Assembly: GCA_902774795.1 (NCBI GenBank)
Contig: CACYKA010000021.1
Span: 1-35,495, forward strand
Direction: 5' to 3'
DNA length: 35,495 nucleotides
DNA from: an uncultured Prevotellaceae bacterium
GTDB lineage: Bacteria > Bacteroidota > Bacteroidia > Bacteroidales > Bacteroidaceae
In this document: positions 16,201-24,463 of the stretch, in pieces
How the letters are laid out: every line of letters starts with the position of its first letter
How positions within the stretch are numbered: position 1 is the stretch's first letter
Notes under the pieces: generated by a model
The model's input: the letters and a program-made list of their open reading frames with translations, nothing else
Databases searched by the model: none
Told to the model about the DNA's origin: nothing
Translations under genes and position numbers: made by a program

Positions 16201-16315
16201 TCCTGTTCTGGATATAACTTCATATCTTAATTCTGGTGAAAATGTCATAGAGTATTACGCTCTTGACTACCACGGAAATGAGGCTCATGAAGAATACGTT
16301 ATCTACAAGAAGTAG
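13220..16315 (+). CDS. Large lipoprotein with collagen-like repeats
   Basis: The protein has 1031 residues. A type II signal peptide ends at lipobox LSSC (Cys 23). A predicted short coiled coil (about 37-62) follows, then repeats of the GNW[FW]I-G-T-DTGI type, as found near Gly-X-Y tracts in other Bacteroidetes surface proteins. A collagen-like tract of 12 Gly-X-Y triplets (119-155, mostly Gly-Pro-Ala) lies between them, with shorter tracts further on. A second helical, coiled-coil-like region lies near 395-475 (TDLTKIKAQIGNW, LDNRVTTLQSEVNSLFEKML). The rest matches no family I can name; the last 85 residues look like a beta-sandwich. Collagen-like tracts with coiled coils suggest a trimeric stalk on the cell surface, by inference. 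It is first in a four-gene operon. Confidence 0.8.
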   Translation: MKKITSFLSLALILSVTLLLSSCNECEGGAGGGSVPADVQQQLDNLTAQLAQEAQKVNALASGTLGAVEYDPITGQWYYSTPGSSTKTPLTPTQAFKVTIGSNGNWFINGSDTGTPATGPAGPAGPAGPAGSDGAAGPAGPAGPAGPAGPAGSDGTTPTIGANGNWWIGTTDTGIAAQGPAGADGTTPTIGANGNWFIGTTDTGIAATGPQGPAGADGKSGVLDGQGVYVNYMDGTTEKTIYIPQFVSNPDGTTTITVGGTTYIIPASGGGCTCNWSLTNTGGSWTISDGTNSVQIPTVPAWVDAVTVTYNGTNFEIASTADPTKKVTIPNGYADVSVDATSGVATITSADGATSIKLQKTQPVVYTVDGSDDVYVQNYDLDGNPVGSAYALPTAGQFSTLTNTVNGINTDLTKIKAQIGNWDETQGSITDSIASLDNRVTTLQSEVNSLFEKMLQALASMITNIQVEEVMSNAIGSYNGILTNLKTTKLIGYIGSFQDNVKFPSDIDFGSDPKKPDVIKAGTVYSDTLGTLNLTVNPIGTDFSGVAVSLVNSLGEESKIKLSNLVSSDKKLMTGRTRAACTGLYETKATIGGDDLLDPRLQMGIDWKLVKNAVKDTYHNLQDVYKQRSLSAFKGETLNEIANAIYKVADGLSTERLAVKTSYTYTTTDLNGNTVTSTKSVVSPYDISGIMVSPLGFESLPEQYRDSLRVFKKAKGFIKRLNTKIANKVISTIEKYTNLSTIESQIADLQGKLAKIQPIDNTLTTNISMHLYIQTEANLDFDQTMVVGYEIIVPTDLYNNPGWEDDIKGQGAWINKDKTKPLSSDPQYTLVYIEQNVQFHIAKKVPVEIDDDVTAKNVTIDVTDLVEPVNNAVDAIKSINALCESVNSIISNIYKVEDKLVAGNYLNRVYKFIDKASYYSAKGLYKLFQPVLLVNSDSGFGFAGIRGVPATVSGTVEVIPTTYSNGLVAPIYRKCILVNGKAVPGSNGKYAHNDPVLDITSYLNSGENVIEYYALDYHGNEAHEEYVIYKK
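13574..13684 (+). repeat. 9-bp repeat tract encoding Gly-Pro-Ala collagen triplets
   Basis: Near-identical units of GGTCCTGCC (variants GGCCCTGCT, GGTCCTGCT) encode 12 Gly-X-Y triplets, interrupted by GSD and GAA. The in-frame 9-bp units could expand or contract by slippage. The high GC compared with the flanks reflects the repeats. Confidence 0.85.
13681..13842 (+). repeat. Two 90-bp direct repeats (GTTPTIGANGNW units)
   Basis: The segments starting at 13681 and 13771 are 90 bp apart and nearly identical over more than 65 bp. Each encodes GTTPTIGANGNW followed by [FW]IGTTDTGIAA. A diverged relative lies at about 13515-13570. This points to recent internal duplication. Confidence 0.8.
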
Positions 16316-16820
16316 TTCTTCGTTATATAACACAGTAATATTTCTCTTCGCCCTGGCGTTTTGTTTGATGATTGCAAGCTGTAACGGATGCAGCAATTCA
16401 AATAGCAATCACTTCCAAGACTCCAGGGCGGAGTCTCCTATTAACCCCCTTGTCGAAGAGGTGGATAAGAAGTCTCTGGAAGATGCCAAAAAGGATACGG
16501 CATTGTTCCGGGATATGTGTAGGAGACTGGAAGGTACGTGGTATTATGACCTTCAGGAGATGCGCGGAATATCTTTCAATGCCGGTGGGGGAATGACCAG
16601 TATTAATACTGAAGAGATATCCTTTAAGGAGTGGAAGATACTCAAGGGGAAGATTTATTTCTATTATCTGGAAGAACAGCAGCTGGCGCATGAAAGACGC
16701 CAGTTCTTGGTTGATGAAGCACAGATAACGAATCTCACCCCAGATAACCTTACATTTGTTTTTCGTGGAAGGACTTACGATTGTCAGCGTCCTCCCAAGA
16801 AACCATTAATGACAAATTAA
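16287..16820 (+). CDS. Small predicted lipoprotein, function unknown
   Basis: The protein has 177 residues from ATG 16287; a longer frame begins at 16263 but would place extra residues before the signal. The signal peptide ends at IASC (Cys 32). The mature part has a small beta-rich region (LEGTWYYDLQEM, EWKILKGKIYFYYLE, LTFVFRGRTYDC) that recalls lipocalin-like lipoproteins, though I cannot assign it to one. It overlaps the end of the collagen-like gene by 29 nt in another frame and ends 25 bp before the B-repeat gene. It is therefore probably translated by coupling and works with them at the envelope. Confidence 0.75.
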   Translation: MKNTLSTRSSSSLYNTVIFLFALAFCLMIASCNGCSNSNSNHFQDSRAESPINPLVEEVDKKSLEDAKKDTALFRDMCRRLEGTWYYDLQEMRGISFNAGGGMTSINTEEISFKEWKILKGKIYFYYLEEQQLAHERRQFLVDEAQITNLTPDNLTFVFRGRTYDCQRPPKKPLMTN

Positions 16821-16845
16821 TATACAATTTCTAAGCATTTGAATT

Positions 16846-19800
16846 GTGAAAAATAAACTATCTTTTTTTGCCCTGCATATTCTTTTGCTCCTATTTATTA
16901 TATCGGGCGCGTATGCGCAGGATATACCTGCCGGTTACTATCGTGTAATGAGTGTAGGACTGAAATCTAATGGGGGAAAAATATATAATAATACAGTAAA
17001 AGAGGATTGCTATGCTTATGTTGCCAACGGAACCTATCATGTTAAAACGAGTGCAGGAGCAGGTCAAAAAATACCCTCTATGCAGTTATGGGCCGGGCTT
17101 GAAAATGCAATAGTTTCCCCTCAGACAGTAGTATATATTGTAAAGAGTGGCAGTAACTATAATATTGAGGCACAAGGGACAAGTCTCTCCCAGATGACAA
17201 GCTACAAGATTAATGTAACGCAGATAACAAGTGATACATATACCTTATCTACGACTATAAGTGGTATATCAGCATATCTTGAGGCTCAAGTAAAAAAATC
17301 TGGAATATATGATAGAGAAGGAAACGATGCTTATCCTTCCAATTATGTAGCAACAACTGTACCTCAAGGTGCTGATGTATATAAACGTTGGCAGCTTTTG
17401 CCTATTTCGTCCTCATCTGACAATTATGTTGCAGTAAATGCCTTTTTGGAAGCAGATGGGAAATACTATGCACCATATTTTGCGTCATATCCGTTTAAAT
17501 TCGTTTCACCAGGAATGAAGGCTTATTATGTAAGCAGCATTTCTAAGTCGAGATATACCCTTAAGGAAATTACAAGTGAGGTTATTCCTGCTAAAACACC
17601 AGTTATAGTAGAATGTAGTTCCAATAATCCGGCTGACTGTAAGATAGAGCCCTTATATGGCAACTATGGCAGCGTAAGTGGCAATAGGCTTGACGGTGTG
17701 TATTACTGTAATCTGGAAATGTCGCAAGTAGAGTATCCAGATTGTCGTACAAAGTTTGATCCATCTTCCATGAGGGTATGGGCTGTGAAAAACGGTCAAC
17801 TTGTTCTTACGAATAGTCCAGACAAATCGAGATTGGCTATTCCGTATGACGAGCCAGAAGAAGCTTGGCTTATGGCTAACGAGTCATATCTTCCTTTTGT
17901 CCCTTCTACGGCCGCAGCCGATTTGTTACCAGCAGGTGCTGCAACAACTATAACCTTTGATAGTGCCGGTGGAACAGAAGTAGAATCAATCAGTGGTGTA
18001 GAGGGAGATCCTGTTGTAGCTCCTGAAAATCCTACGAAGACAGGCTACAGTTTTATTGGCTGGAATCCCGAATTGCCATCAGAATTTCCTGCTACAGATA
18101 TGAGCGTTACTGCTCAGTGGCAGATAAACAAATATACTATTACATTTGATACTGATGGTGGTACAACGATAGCACCTATTACCCAAGATTATCAGAGTGC
18201 AATCACTGCTCCTGCCAATCCTACTAAGACAGGCTATACCTTCGCTGGCTGGGATAAAACAATTCCAGACCTGATGCCAGCTGAGGATATGACTGTCAAG
18301 GCTTTGTGGACAATAGGTAAATATACCATCACTTTTGATACTGATGGCGGAACAACCGTGCTTCCAATTACTCAGGACTATAATACTCAAGTTACTGCGC
18401 CTGAAAATCCTACTAAGACTGGCTATACGTTTATGGGTTGGGATCAGGAGATTCCAACGTCAATGCCGGGTAGTAATGTGACTATCAAAGCCAAGTGGAA
18501 GATAAACCAATATACCATTACTTTTGACACTGACGGCGGAACTGAAGTCCTTCCAATAACACAGGATTATAATACTACCATTACGAAACCGGAAAATCCT
18601 ACAAAGACTGGCTACAAGTTTGACGGCTGGAACAAGGAAATCCCAAGTACCATGCCTGCAGAGAATGTGAATATCAAGGCTCTCTGGACAATTGGAAGAT
18701 ATACTATTACTTTCGATACAGACGGTGGAACGGAGATACTTCCGATAACTCAGGATTATAATACTCCGGTTACCGTACCAGATGATCCTACAAGGACAGG
18801 GTATGTCTTTGCTGGATGGGATAAGGATGTTCCAACTCTTATGCCTGGTGAGGATGTGACTGTCAAGGCTCTGTGGAATAAGTTATATACACTGTCATAT
18901 GATACAGACGGTGGTTCTGAGATTCCATCTGTAACGGCAGTAATCGGTACGCCAATAGTTGTACCTGCAGATCCAATAAAGACAGGCTATACTTTTAAAG
19001 GATGGGATCCTTCTGTTCCTTCTTATATGCCTGAAGATAATTTGGTTTGCAAGGCGATATGGCAAATTAATAAGTATAAGGTGACATTCAAACTGTCTGA
19101 TGGTACTATTGTATCGGAAAAGGTTCTGGATTATGGATCGGCTATTGAAGTGCCAACTATTACAGAATCTTCATTCAAGGGTTGGACTCCGACACCTGAT
19201 GCTACCGTTCCTGACCATGATGTAGTATATGTAGGTACGTTTGATAAGAATACCATTACGTTTGATACTGATGGCGGAGAGCCAATCCCTGCATCAATAA
19301 TTGAGGTCTATGGTACAGACATATCGGAGCTTACAAAGAATATCCAAGATCCCAAGAAGTTAGGTTATACCTTTATCGGTTGGGACAAAGAAATCCCTTC
19401 TGTTATGCCTGACGAAAATATGACAGTCAAGGCTCTTTGGCAGATAAACCAATATACGATCACCTTCGATACAGACGGTGGTACGGCGGTAGCTCCTATT
19501 ACTCAGGACTATAATAGCGTGGTCACTGCTCCGGAAGCTCCCACAAAGACTGGTTACAAGTTCGACGGCTGGGACAAGGAAATCCCTCCTGTCATGCCCG
19601 CTGAGGATGTAACCATTAAGGCTCTGTGGAAGATAAATCAATATACCATTACGTTTGACACAGACGGTGGTACAGCGGTAGCCCCTATTACTCAGGATTA
19701 TCAGAGTAAGGTTACTGCTCCGGAGGCTCCTACAAAGACTGGTTATACATTCGATGGTTGGGACAAGGAAATCCCATCAACAATGCCCGCTGAGAATGTG

Positions 19801-21621
19801 ACAATTAAGGCTCTGTGGAAGATAAATCAATATACCATCACGTTTGACACAGACGGTGGTACAGCGGTAGCTCCTATTACTCAGGATTATCAGAGTACGG
19901 TTACAGCTCCGGAAGCTCCAACAAAGAAAGGTTACACTTTCGTGCGTTGGGAAAATCTTCCATCGTCAATGCCAGCTGAGGATGTGACTATTAAGGCTAT
20001 CTGGCAGATAAACAAATATACTGTTACCTTTGATACTGATGGTGGCTCAGATGTGGCTTCTATCACTCAGGATTATGACACACCAGTCCTGGCGCCTTCT
20101 AATCCTACGAAGGAGGGTTATACTTTTATCGGCTGGGACAAGGAGATTCCAAGTAAAATGCCTGCAGAGGATGTGGCTGTCAAGGCTCAGTGGCAGATAA
20201 ATGAATATACCTTGACATACTATGTGGATGGTGAGGTCTATAAGAGTGAGAAATTGGAGTACAACAGTCATGTTACGGCTGAGAAAGAGCCTTCCAAGAC
20301 AGGTTATTCTTTCTCTGGTTGGAATGAGGAAATACCTACAGTAATGCCTGCAAGTGATGTTACCATAACTGGCTCTTTCACTATCAGACAGTACACCATT
20401 TCCTTTGAAACCAATGGCGGTTCTACAGTTGCTCCGATTACTCAGGACTATCAGAGCGTGATTACTGCTCCTGATGATCCTGTCAAGGAAGGCTATGATT
20501 TTGCAGGTTGGAGTCCTGCTATACCAGAGACGATGCCGGCATCAAATATGATGCTAACAGCTCTTTGGGGCCCGAAGAAGGTGGAAGAAACCTATCTGCT
20601 CAATGAAGGCTGGACATGGTTGTCATTCATTATGATTAATAAGGAAATGAGAGACCTGAATACTCTGCTTTCTTCTCTGAAGTGGACTTCATCAGATGAA
20701 ATCAAGGGAGCTAGTTTATGGGGAATCTATTCTGTTAAGAAGAGTCAATGGATAGGCGACCTTGCTGGTTTCAACGACCTTACGATGTATAAGATACATT
20801 CATCTTATGCTGATCAGAAACTTATATTGGAGGGCAGCTATCAGAATTCTAAAGGTGACAAGATGCTGACTATTAATAATGGTTGGAATTATCTTGCATA
20901 CCTTTCTTTGGATGCGATGTCTGTGGATGAGGCTTTGCAGAATTATGATGCAGCAGAAGGTGATGTGCTTAAGTCTCAGACAGCAAGTGCCACTTATTCT
21001 AATGGCGAGTGGAAAGGTTCTCTGACCACTATGGAGCCACGTAAGGGCTATATGCTGTATCGTAATGCAGATAATACAGTTGATTTCTGCTATCCTGTTA
21101 TTTCTGCAAGTAGTTTAAGCAATGATGCGAGAGCGGCAAGTTTTGAGGATACTGCTCAGCCATTCTCTTCAAATATGACAGTATTTGCTACAGTTGATGG
21201 TATCATGTCTGTACCTGGAGATTCTATTGTCGCTGTTGCCGTTGACGGCGTACGCGGCTCTGGTTCTATTGACAACGAGGGTAGGGCATGTATCACTATC
21301 CTGGGTGACAACAAGGCTGATGTTTATCTCACTCTGTTGCACAACAATGAGATAGTTGCTACGGCAAATGCACCGATAAAGTATGTAAGCGATGATATCG
21401 TGGGTAGTTATGCTAATCCTACTTCCATCCTCTTTACAGAAGGAACTGAAGCATGGAGCAGCGACTATAATGTGACAGCTATTTATTCTATGGATGGCAA
21501 GTGCTTGCCTACTATAGATGTTAAAACACTTTCAACAGGATTATATATTATAAAGTATGAAGTATTATCAAATAATAATGGCAGCTCTAGCGGTTGTCGT
21601 GTCATTCGCGTCGTGCAGTAG
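16846..21621 (+). CDS. Secreted InlB B-repeat protein with probable type IX sorting tail
   Basis: The protein has 1591 residues. The start is GTG (16846): an in-frame TGA lies 6 bp upstream, and the product begins with a good signal peptide (MKNKLSFFALHILLLLFIIS, cleaved after AYA). A beta-rich N-terminal region runs to about 366. Residues 367-1245 are 14 tandem repeats of about 63 residues of the Listeria-Bacteroides/InlB B-repeat type (YTITFDTDGGT, PTKTGYTFAGWDKEIP, MPAEDVTVKALW). Then come GWTWLSF and GWNYLAYLSL modules. The end (IYSMDGKCLPTIDVKTLSTG, LYIIKYE) resembles a type A C-terminal sorting domain. It is likely exported by the type IX system and displayed as an adhesin-like fibre; this role is inference. 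Confidence 0.85.
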   Translation: MKNKLSFFALHILLLLFIISGAYAQDIPAGYYRVMSVGLKSNGGKIYNNTVKEDCYAYVANGTYHVKTSAGAGQKIPSMQLWAGLENAIVSPQTVVYIVKSGSNYNIEAQGTSLSQMTSYKINVTQITSDTYTLSTTISGISAYLEAQVKKSGIYDREGNDAYPSNYVATTVPQGADVYKRWQLLPISSSSDNYVAVNAFLEADGKYYAPYFASYPFKFVSPGMKAYYVSSISKSRYTLKEITSEVIPAKTPVIVECSSNNPADCKIEPLYGNYGSVSGNRLDGVYYCNLEMSQVEYPDCRTKFDPSSMRVWAVKNGQLVLTNSPDKSRLAIPYDEPEEAWLMANESYLPFVPSTAAADLLPAGAATTITFDSAGGTEVESISGVEGDPVVAPENPTKTGYSFIGWNPELPSEFPATDMSVTAQWQINKYTITFDTDGGTTIAPITQDYQSAITAPANPTKTGYTFAGWDKTIPDLMPAEDMTVKALWTIGKYTITFDTDGGTTVLPITQDYNTQVTAPENPTKTGYTFMGWDQEIPTSMPGSNVTIKAKWKINQYTITFDTDGGTEVLPITQDYNTTITKPENPTKTGYKFDGWNKEIPSTMPAENVNIKALWTIGRYTITFDTDGGTEILPITQDYNTPVTVPDDPTRTGYVFAGWDKDVPTLMPGEDVTVKALWNKLYTLSYDTDGGSEIPSVTAVIGTPIVVPADPIKTGYTFKGWDPSVPSYMPEDNLVCKAIWQINKYKVTFKLSDGTIVSEKVLDYGSAIEVPTITESSFKGWTPTPDATVPDHDVVYVGTFDKNTITFDTDGGEPIPASIIEVYGTDISELTKNIQDPKKLGYTFIGWDKEIPSVMPDENMTVKALWQINQYTITFDTDGGTAVAPITQDYNSVVTAPEAPTKTGYKFDGWDKEIPPVMPAEDVTIKALWKINQYTITFDTDGGTAVAPITQDYQSKVTAPEAPTKTGYTFDGWDKEIPSTMPAENVTIKALWKINQYTITFDTDGGTAVAPITQDYQSTVTAPEAPTKKGYTFVRWENLPSSMPAEDVTIKAIWQINKYTVTFDTDGGSDVASITQDYDTPVLAPSNPTKEGYTFIGWDKEIPSKMPAEDVAVKAQWQINEYTLTYYVDGEVYKSEKLEYNSHVTAEKEPSKTGYSFSGWNEEIPTVMPASDVTITGSFTIRQYTISFETNGGSTVAPITQDYQSVITAPDDPVKEGYDFAGWSPAIPETMPASNMMLTALWGPKKVEETYLLNEGWTWLSFIMINKEMRDLNTLLSSLKWTSSDEIKGASLWGIYSVKKSQWIGDLAGFNDLTMYKIHSSYADQKLILEGSYQNSKGDKMLTINNGWNYLAYLSLDAMSVDEALQNYDAAEGDVLKSQTASATYSNGEWKGSLTTMEPRKGYMLYRNADNTVDFCYPVISASSLSNDARAASFEDTAQPFSSNMTVFATVDGIMSVPGDSIVAVAVDGVRGSGSIDNEGRACITILGDNKADVYLTLLHNNEIVATANAPIKYVSDDIVGSYANPTSILFTEGTEAWSSDYNVTAIYSMDGKCLPTIDVKTLSTGLYIIKYEVLSNNNGSSSGCRVIRVVQ
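17944..20580 (+). repeat. 14 tandem B-repeats of about 189 bp
   Basis: The period is about 63 codons. Repeats 7 (about 19075-19250) and 13 (about 20204-20390) are strongly diverged. Repeats 9-11 (about 19447-20000) are close copies at the DNA level: 19621-19708 and 19810-19897, 189 bp apart, differ at only a few positions. This indicates recent duplication or gene conversion in that part. Confidence 0.9.
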
Positions 21622-22027
21622 TTCTGGCGATGACGAGACGCCCACATATGTAGAGCCTACATATACCCAGCATGATAATCCCCAGTGGGAAGATCCAACA
21701 GGCGGTTCCAGCTCGACAACGCCTTATCCTTGTGATATGACAGCGTATGTGCAGTTGCCAGACTCCTTGAAACCATATCTGTCAAATGCTGATGAAATCG
21801 CTGCCTTCTGTGGCTCAGAATGCAGAGGTGTTGCATCACGTCCTGCTAATGACGAGGTGTGGATGATACGTATCTATGGTAATGTGGGTGATAAGATATC
21901 ATTGAAATACTATTGTGCAATCAACAAGTACTTTTACAACTCTGTTGAGCCGATAGTACTTTCAAATGATGATCATAAGGGAACCTACGATGACCCGATT
22001 ACGGTGTATATGAGAGTGGAAGAATAA
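21557..22027 (+). CDS. Lipoprotein, last gene of the surface operon
   Basis: The protein has 156 residues. The signal peptide ends at FASC (Cys 20). The residues after it, SSSGDDE, resemble the acidic lipoprotein export signal that sends Bacteroidetes lipoproteins to the cell surface. The domain after residue 55 (NADEIAAFCGSECRGVASRP, WMIRIYGNVGDKISLKYYCA, HKGTYDDPI) belongs to a beta-rich type common in Bacteroidetes surface proteins, often near GW-type modules like those in the preceding gene. The start lies 65 nt inside the preceding gene in another frame; ATG 21578 is an alternative. Function unknown; a partner of the B-repeat protein is plausible. Confidence 0.8.
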   Translation: MKYYQIIMAALAVVVSFASCSSSGDDETPTYVEPTYTQHDNPQWEDPTGGSSSTTPYPCDMTAYVQLPDSLKPYLSNADEIAAFCGSECRGVASRPANDEVWMIRIYGNVGDKISLKYYCAINKYFYNSVEPIVLSNDDHKGTYDDPITVYMRVEE

Positions 22028-22057
22028 ATAGTTTTTCCACCTCTATATAAAATATAG

Positions 22058-22094
22058 CCGGCATCATGATATTCAATTTATGATGCCGGTTTTT
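22058..22094. terminator. Terminator between the surface operon and the convergent OMP genes
   Basis: CCGGCATCAT (22058-22067) pairs perfectly with ATGATGCCGG (22080-22089), followed by five Ts (22090-22094). It ends the plus-strand operon. It lies 5 bp beyond the 3' end of the convergent minus-strand gene and could serve both directions. Confidence 0.85.
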
Positions 22095-22098
22095 CATA

Positions 22099-23415
22099 TC
22101 ACCAAATCCTTTGTGCGATGCGGACGCTTATTTCTGGCATTACAGGTAATATTTTCACAAGGTTTACGTATTTGTTAACAGAGCCAGGCATTCCTTTCGC
22201 ATCCTTTACGAGGTTTAGGTTGTCGTATATAGTATTGCCATTTACATCCTGTCCTAATGGTGTCCTCACTTCTACAGCAGGTGTTCCGCCCCATATTGTT
22301 ATGCCAGCATCAACGCCGAGCATCGTGCGCCTGTCTTTCGTAATCGGTACAGAATAACCGACTCCGATAAATGGTTTCAGTTTCCACCAACTTCGTCCTG
22401 TGACATAAATCTGATTGCTCTCATCAGGAACCACGCGGATGGGATCGCCTGCCTTATGCATCAGTTCACCCTTGTGATAGCGTATGCCTCCCTTTACGAT
22501 GGGCCTGCCATTTTCGTCTGTCTGATAGCGCACTTCACGATAAACATCTTTTCCGCTAGCATCTTTGCCTATAGATTCATTGTAAGGATTGTCAAGTCCT
22601 GCTGTGTAATTGTAATAGATGTCTTCCTTTGCTACGATGTCGTGGGAGTATTCTCCCAACGTAACGTTGAAGGCGTTTTCGGCATATACACTATTTTCTA
22701 TTTCGCACTGATAAAGGTCGTCCCAAACAGTAACCTTGCGTTCTGCTTTTTCACCCCATGCACGCAGGTTATGATTGGCATTTCCGGATGTTGCTCCTGG
22801 TGGAAGATCAATTCCTAATGCCTTGACATCAACAACAATTGCATCCTTGTCACTCAGGGCTTTTTTGTAAAGTGAGTTTAATGCTCCGATTGCTGTGAGG
22901 TTGCGCATGCTGTATTGTGATACGCCTGCTGTTATGAGATTTGTGCCACCATAATAGAAACCTACGGTAACATGAAAGTTCCTGTTCTTTTTTATGGGGA
23001 AGATGTCAACGAGGCATTTGAAGTTGCTCATGCTGAGATCGCCTTCCATCTTCACCCTTAGCTCTGGCTTGGTGCCAAGCAGGTTTGTCATCATGTCTGA
23101 TATGTGTTGGAAGCGCTCCCCCTGCATATCTTCCGGCAGGTCTTCGGCAACTTCGACACCGAATGATGGGTCAAAATGAAAGTATGGCATCCATACACCT
23201 CCCACTCTGAGTTGTGCCCATTCGCTCATAGGTACGCTGATGTCAAAGCCCAGACCGCTGGTGCCAATCGTGCCTGCTACGTCAATATGGTTAAACCATT
23301 TCCTGTCGCTTACACATTGTCTGGTGAAGAAATTCTGCTTACCTTCTGCCATAGCGGGAGAAGTGGCAAGCAGCATGCATGTCATGAGAGATATAATATG
23401 TTTTTTCTTTACCAT
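22099..23415 (-). CDS. Outer-membrane beta-barrel-like protein (paralogue A)
   Basis: The protein has 438 residues from ATG 23415 (a GTG 6 bp upstream is possible). A signal peptide is cleaved after AMA. The mature chain has alternating strands (DVAGTIGTSGLGFDISVPMS, LRVGGVWMPYFHF, FHVTVGFYYGG) and ends in Arg-Ile-Trp. A terminal aromatic residue is typical of BAM-inserted barrels. It shares clear blocks with the next gene upstream: NFK-LVD-FPIKK-RNFHVTVGF, and IG-GY-PITKD-RT-GIDAGI-IWGG. It is about 125 residues longer than its paralogue because of an insertion in the middle (about 190-330). It overlaps its neighbour by 7 nt. The function is unknown. Confidence 0.75.
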   Translation of the reverse strand: MVKKKHIISLMTCMLLATSPAMAEGKQNFFTRQCVSDRKWFNHIDVAGTIGTSGLGFDISVPMSEWAQLRVGGVWMPYFHFDPSFGVEVAEDLPEDMQGERFQHISDMMTNLLGTKPELRVKMEGDLSMSNFKCLVDIFPIKKNRNFHVTVGFYYGGTNLITAGVSQYSMRNLTAIGALNSLYKKALSDKDAIVVDVKALGIDLPPGATSGNANHNLRAWGEKAERKVTVWDDLYQCEIENSVYAENAFNVTLGEYSHDIVAKEDIYYNYTAGLDNPYNESIGKDASGKDVYREVRYQTDENGRPIVKGGIRYHKGELMHKAGDPIRVVPDESNQIYVTGRSWWKLKPFIGVGYSVPITKDRRTMLGVDAGITIWGGTPAVEVRTPLGQDVNGNTIYDNLNLVKDAKGMPGSVNKYVNLVKILPVMPEISVRIAQRIW

Positions 23416-24350
23416 AAACACTGTGATATTCTTATTGATGCTTCAGGATATACAGGGTATTTGTCAGCAGACTTCAGATAGCCTTCCGTGTTATGTCCTG
23501 CTACGTTGCTGAGTCCCTCGAAAGCCTCTACTTTTGGCTTTCCACCCCATATCAGTATGCCTGCGTCGATGCCAATTTTTGTACGCTTGTCTTTCGTAAT
23601 AGGTAATTCATATCCGGCTCCGATATATGGTTTGAAACTGTTGACCTTTGCTGTTATCTCAATCACATCCTTGTCATTGATTATGGCATTGACGACAGTC
23701 TTGTTGCCGTTCGCATCAGTTCTTTCGCCAAGCGGGATGGTTACCTCTCCCATGTCCATCAGTTTCTGATATATTTTTTCTGTACCATCCTGACTGAGCT
23801 TGAGTCCGAGTACAGAGAAGTCTATGTCTTCACCGATTATAGCCTTTTGCAGTAATGTGTTATAGGATTTGATGGCAGCGACGGTATTGCTTCCTATGGA
23901 TGTATTCATAGCCTCTACGAAATTGCTGTTGCCAAGGAAGAAACCTACTGTGACGTGAAAGTTGCGATGTTTCTTAATGGGGAAAAAGTCAACGAGCAGC
24001 TTGAAATTGTTCATGCTCGACTTCCCCTCCATTTCGACATATTTCTCTGGCTGTACACCAACAAATATGGACATAAGGGCGCCAAACTGTCCCCATTGGT
24101 CTTCATCGTTTATATGTACTGCGTATTCGTCTGAATAATGTCCGCGTGGGCGCCATACACCTCCTATGCGCAGGCGTCCCCATTCCTGTAATGGGAATCC
24201 AACGTCAAAGCCAAGTCCCGTCGTTCCAGCGGTAAACGCACCTTCGATGTGTGTGAAGTAGCCGCGTGACTGTACCTTGCGAAGAATGCTTTCTGCACTA
24301 ACAGTCGTGAAAGACGCCAGAAGGAGTATGATAGAAATAATAAGTTTCAT
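23409..24350 (-). CDS. Outer-membrane beta-barrel-like protein (paralogue B)
   Basis: The protein has 313 residues from ATG 24350; the frame extends to a TTG at 24371, but the ATG gives a clean signal peptide cleaved after VSA. The strands HIEGAFTAGTTGLGFDVGFP, LRIGGVWRPRGHY and FHVTVGFFLGNS, and the end SQCLW, indicate a barrel with a terminal aromatic residue. It is the first gene of a two-gene unit with paralogue A and has a strong promoter 19-50 bp upstream of its start. No transport or enzyme motif is seen. It is either a porin-like or a structural outer membrane protein of unknown role. Confidence 0.75.
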   Translation of the reverse strand: MKLIISIILLLASFTTVSAESILRKVQSRGYFTHIEGAFTAGTTGLGFDVGFPLQEWGRLRIGGVWRPRGHYSDEYAVHINDEDQWGQFGALMSIFVGVQPEKYVEMEGKSSMNNFKLLVDFFPIKKHRNFHVTVGFFLGNSNFVEAMNTSIGSNTVAAIKSYNTLLQKAIIGEDIDFSVLGLKLSQDGTEKIYQKLMDMGEVTIPLGERTDANGNKTVVNAIINDKDVIEITAKVNSFKPYIGAGYELPITKDKRTKIGIDAGILIWGGKPKVEAFEGLSNVAGHNTEGYLKSADKYPVYPEASIRISQCLW

Positions 24351-24368
24351 GTTTTCAAGAATTGTGTG

Positions 24369-24400
24369 CAAAATTACAAAAAAGAAATTATATATGCAAA
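24369..24400 (-). promoter_or_regulatory. Promoter of the OMP gene pair
   Basis: On the minus strand TTTG (24397-24400) is followed after 20 bp by TAATTTTG (24369-24376), a full consensus match. The leader to ATG 24350 would be only about 12 nt. Confidence 0.75.
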
Positions 24401-24463
24401 ATTTTGGGTGATTTGAAGCCTTTTATTTCAATTTTTTTTCTTGTATCAGTATTTCAAAGAATA

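Noticed and set aside
22949-23512. Plus-strand frames opposite the barrel-like genes
   Set aside because: No domain, and both minus-strand genes have signal peptides and paralogous blocks.
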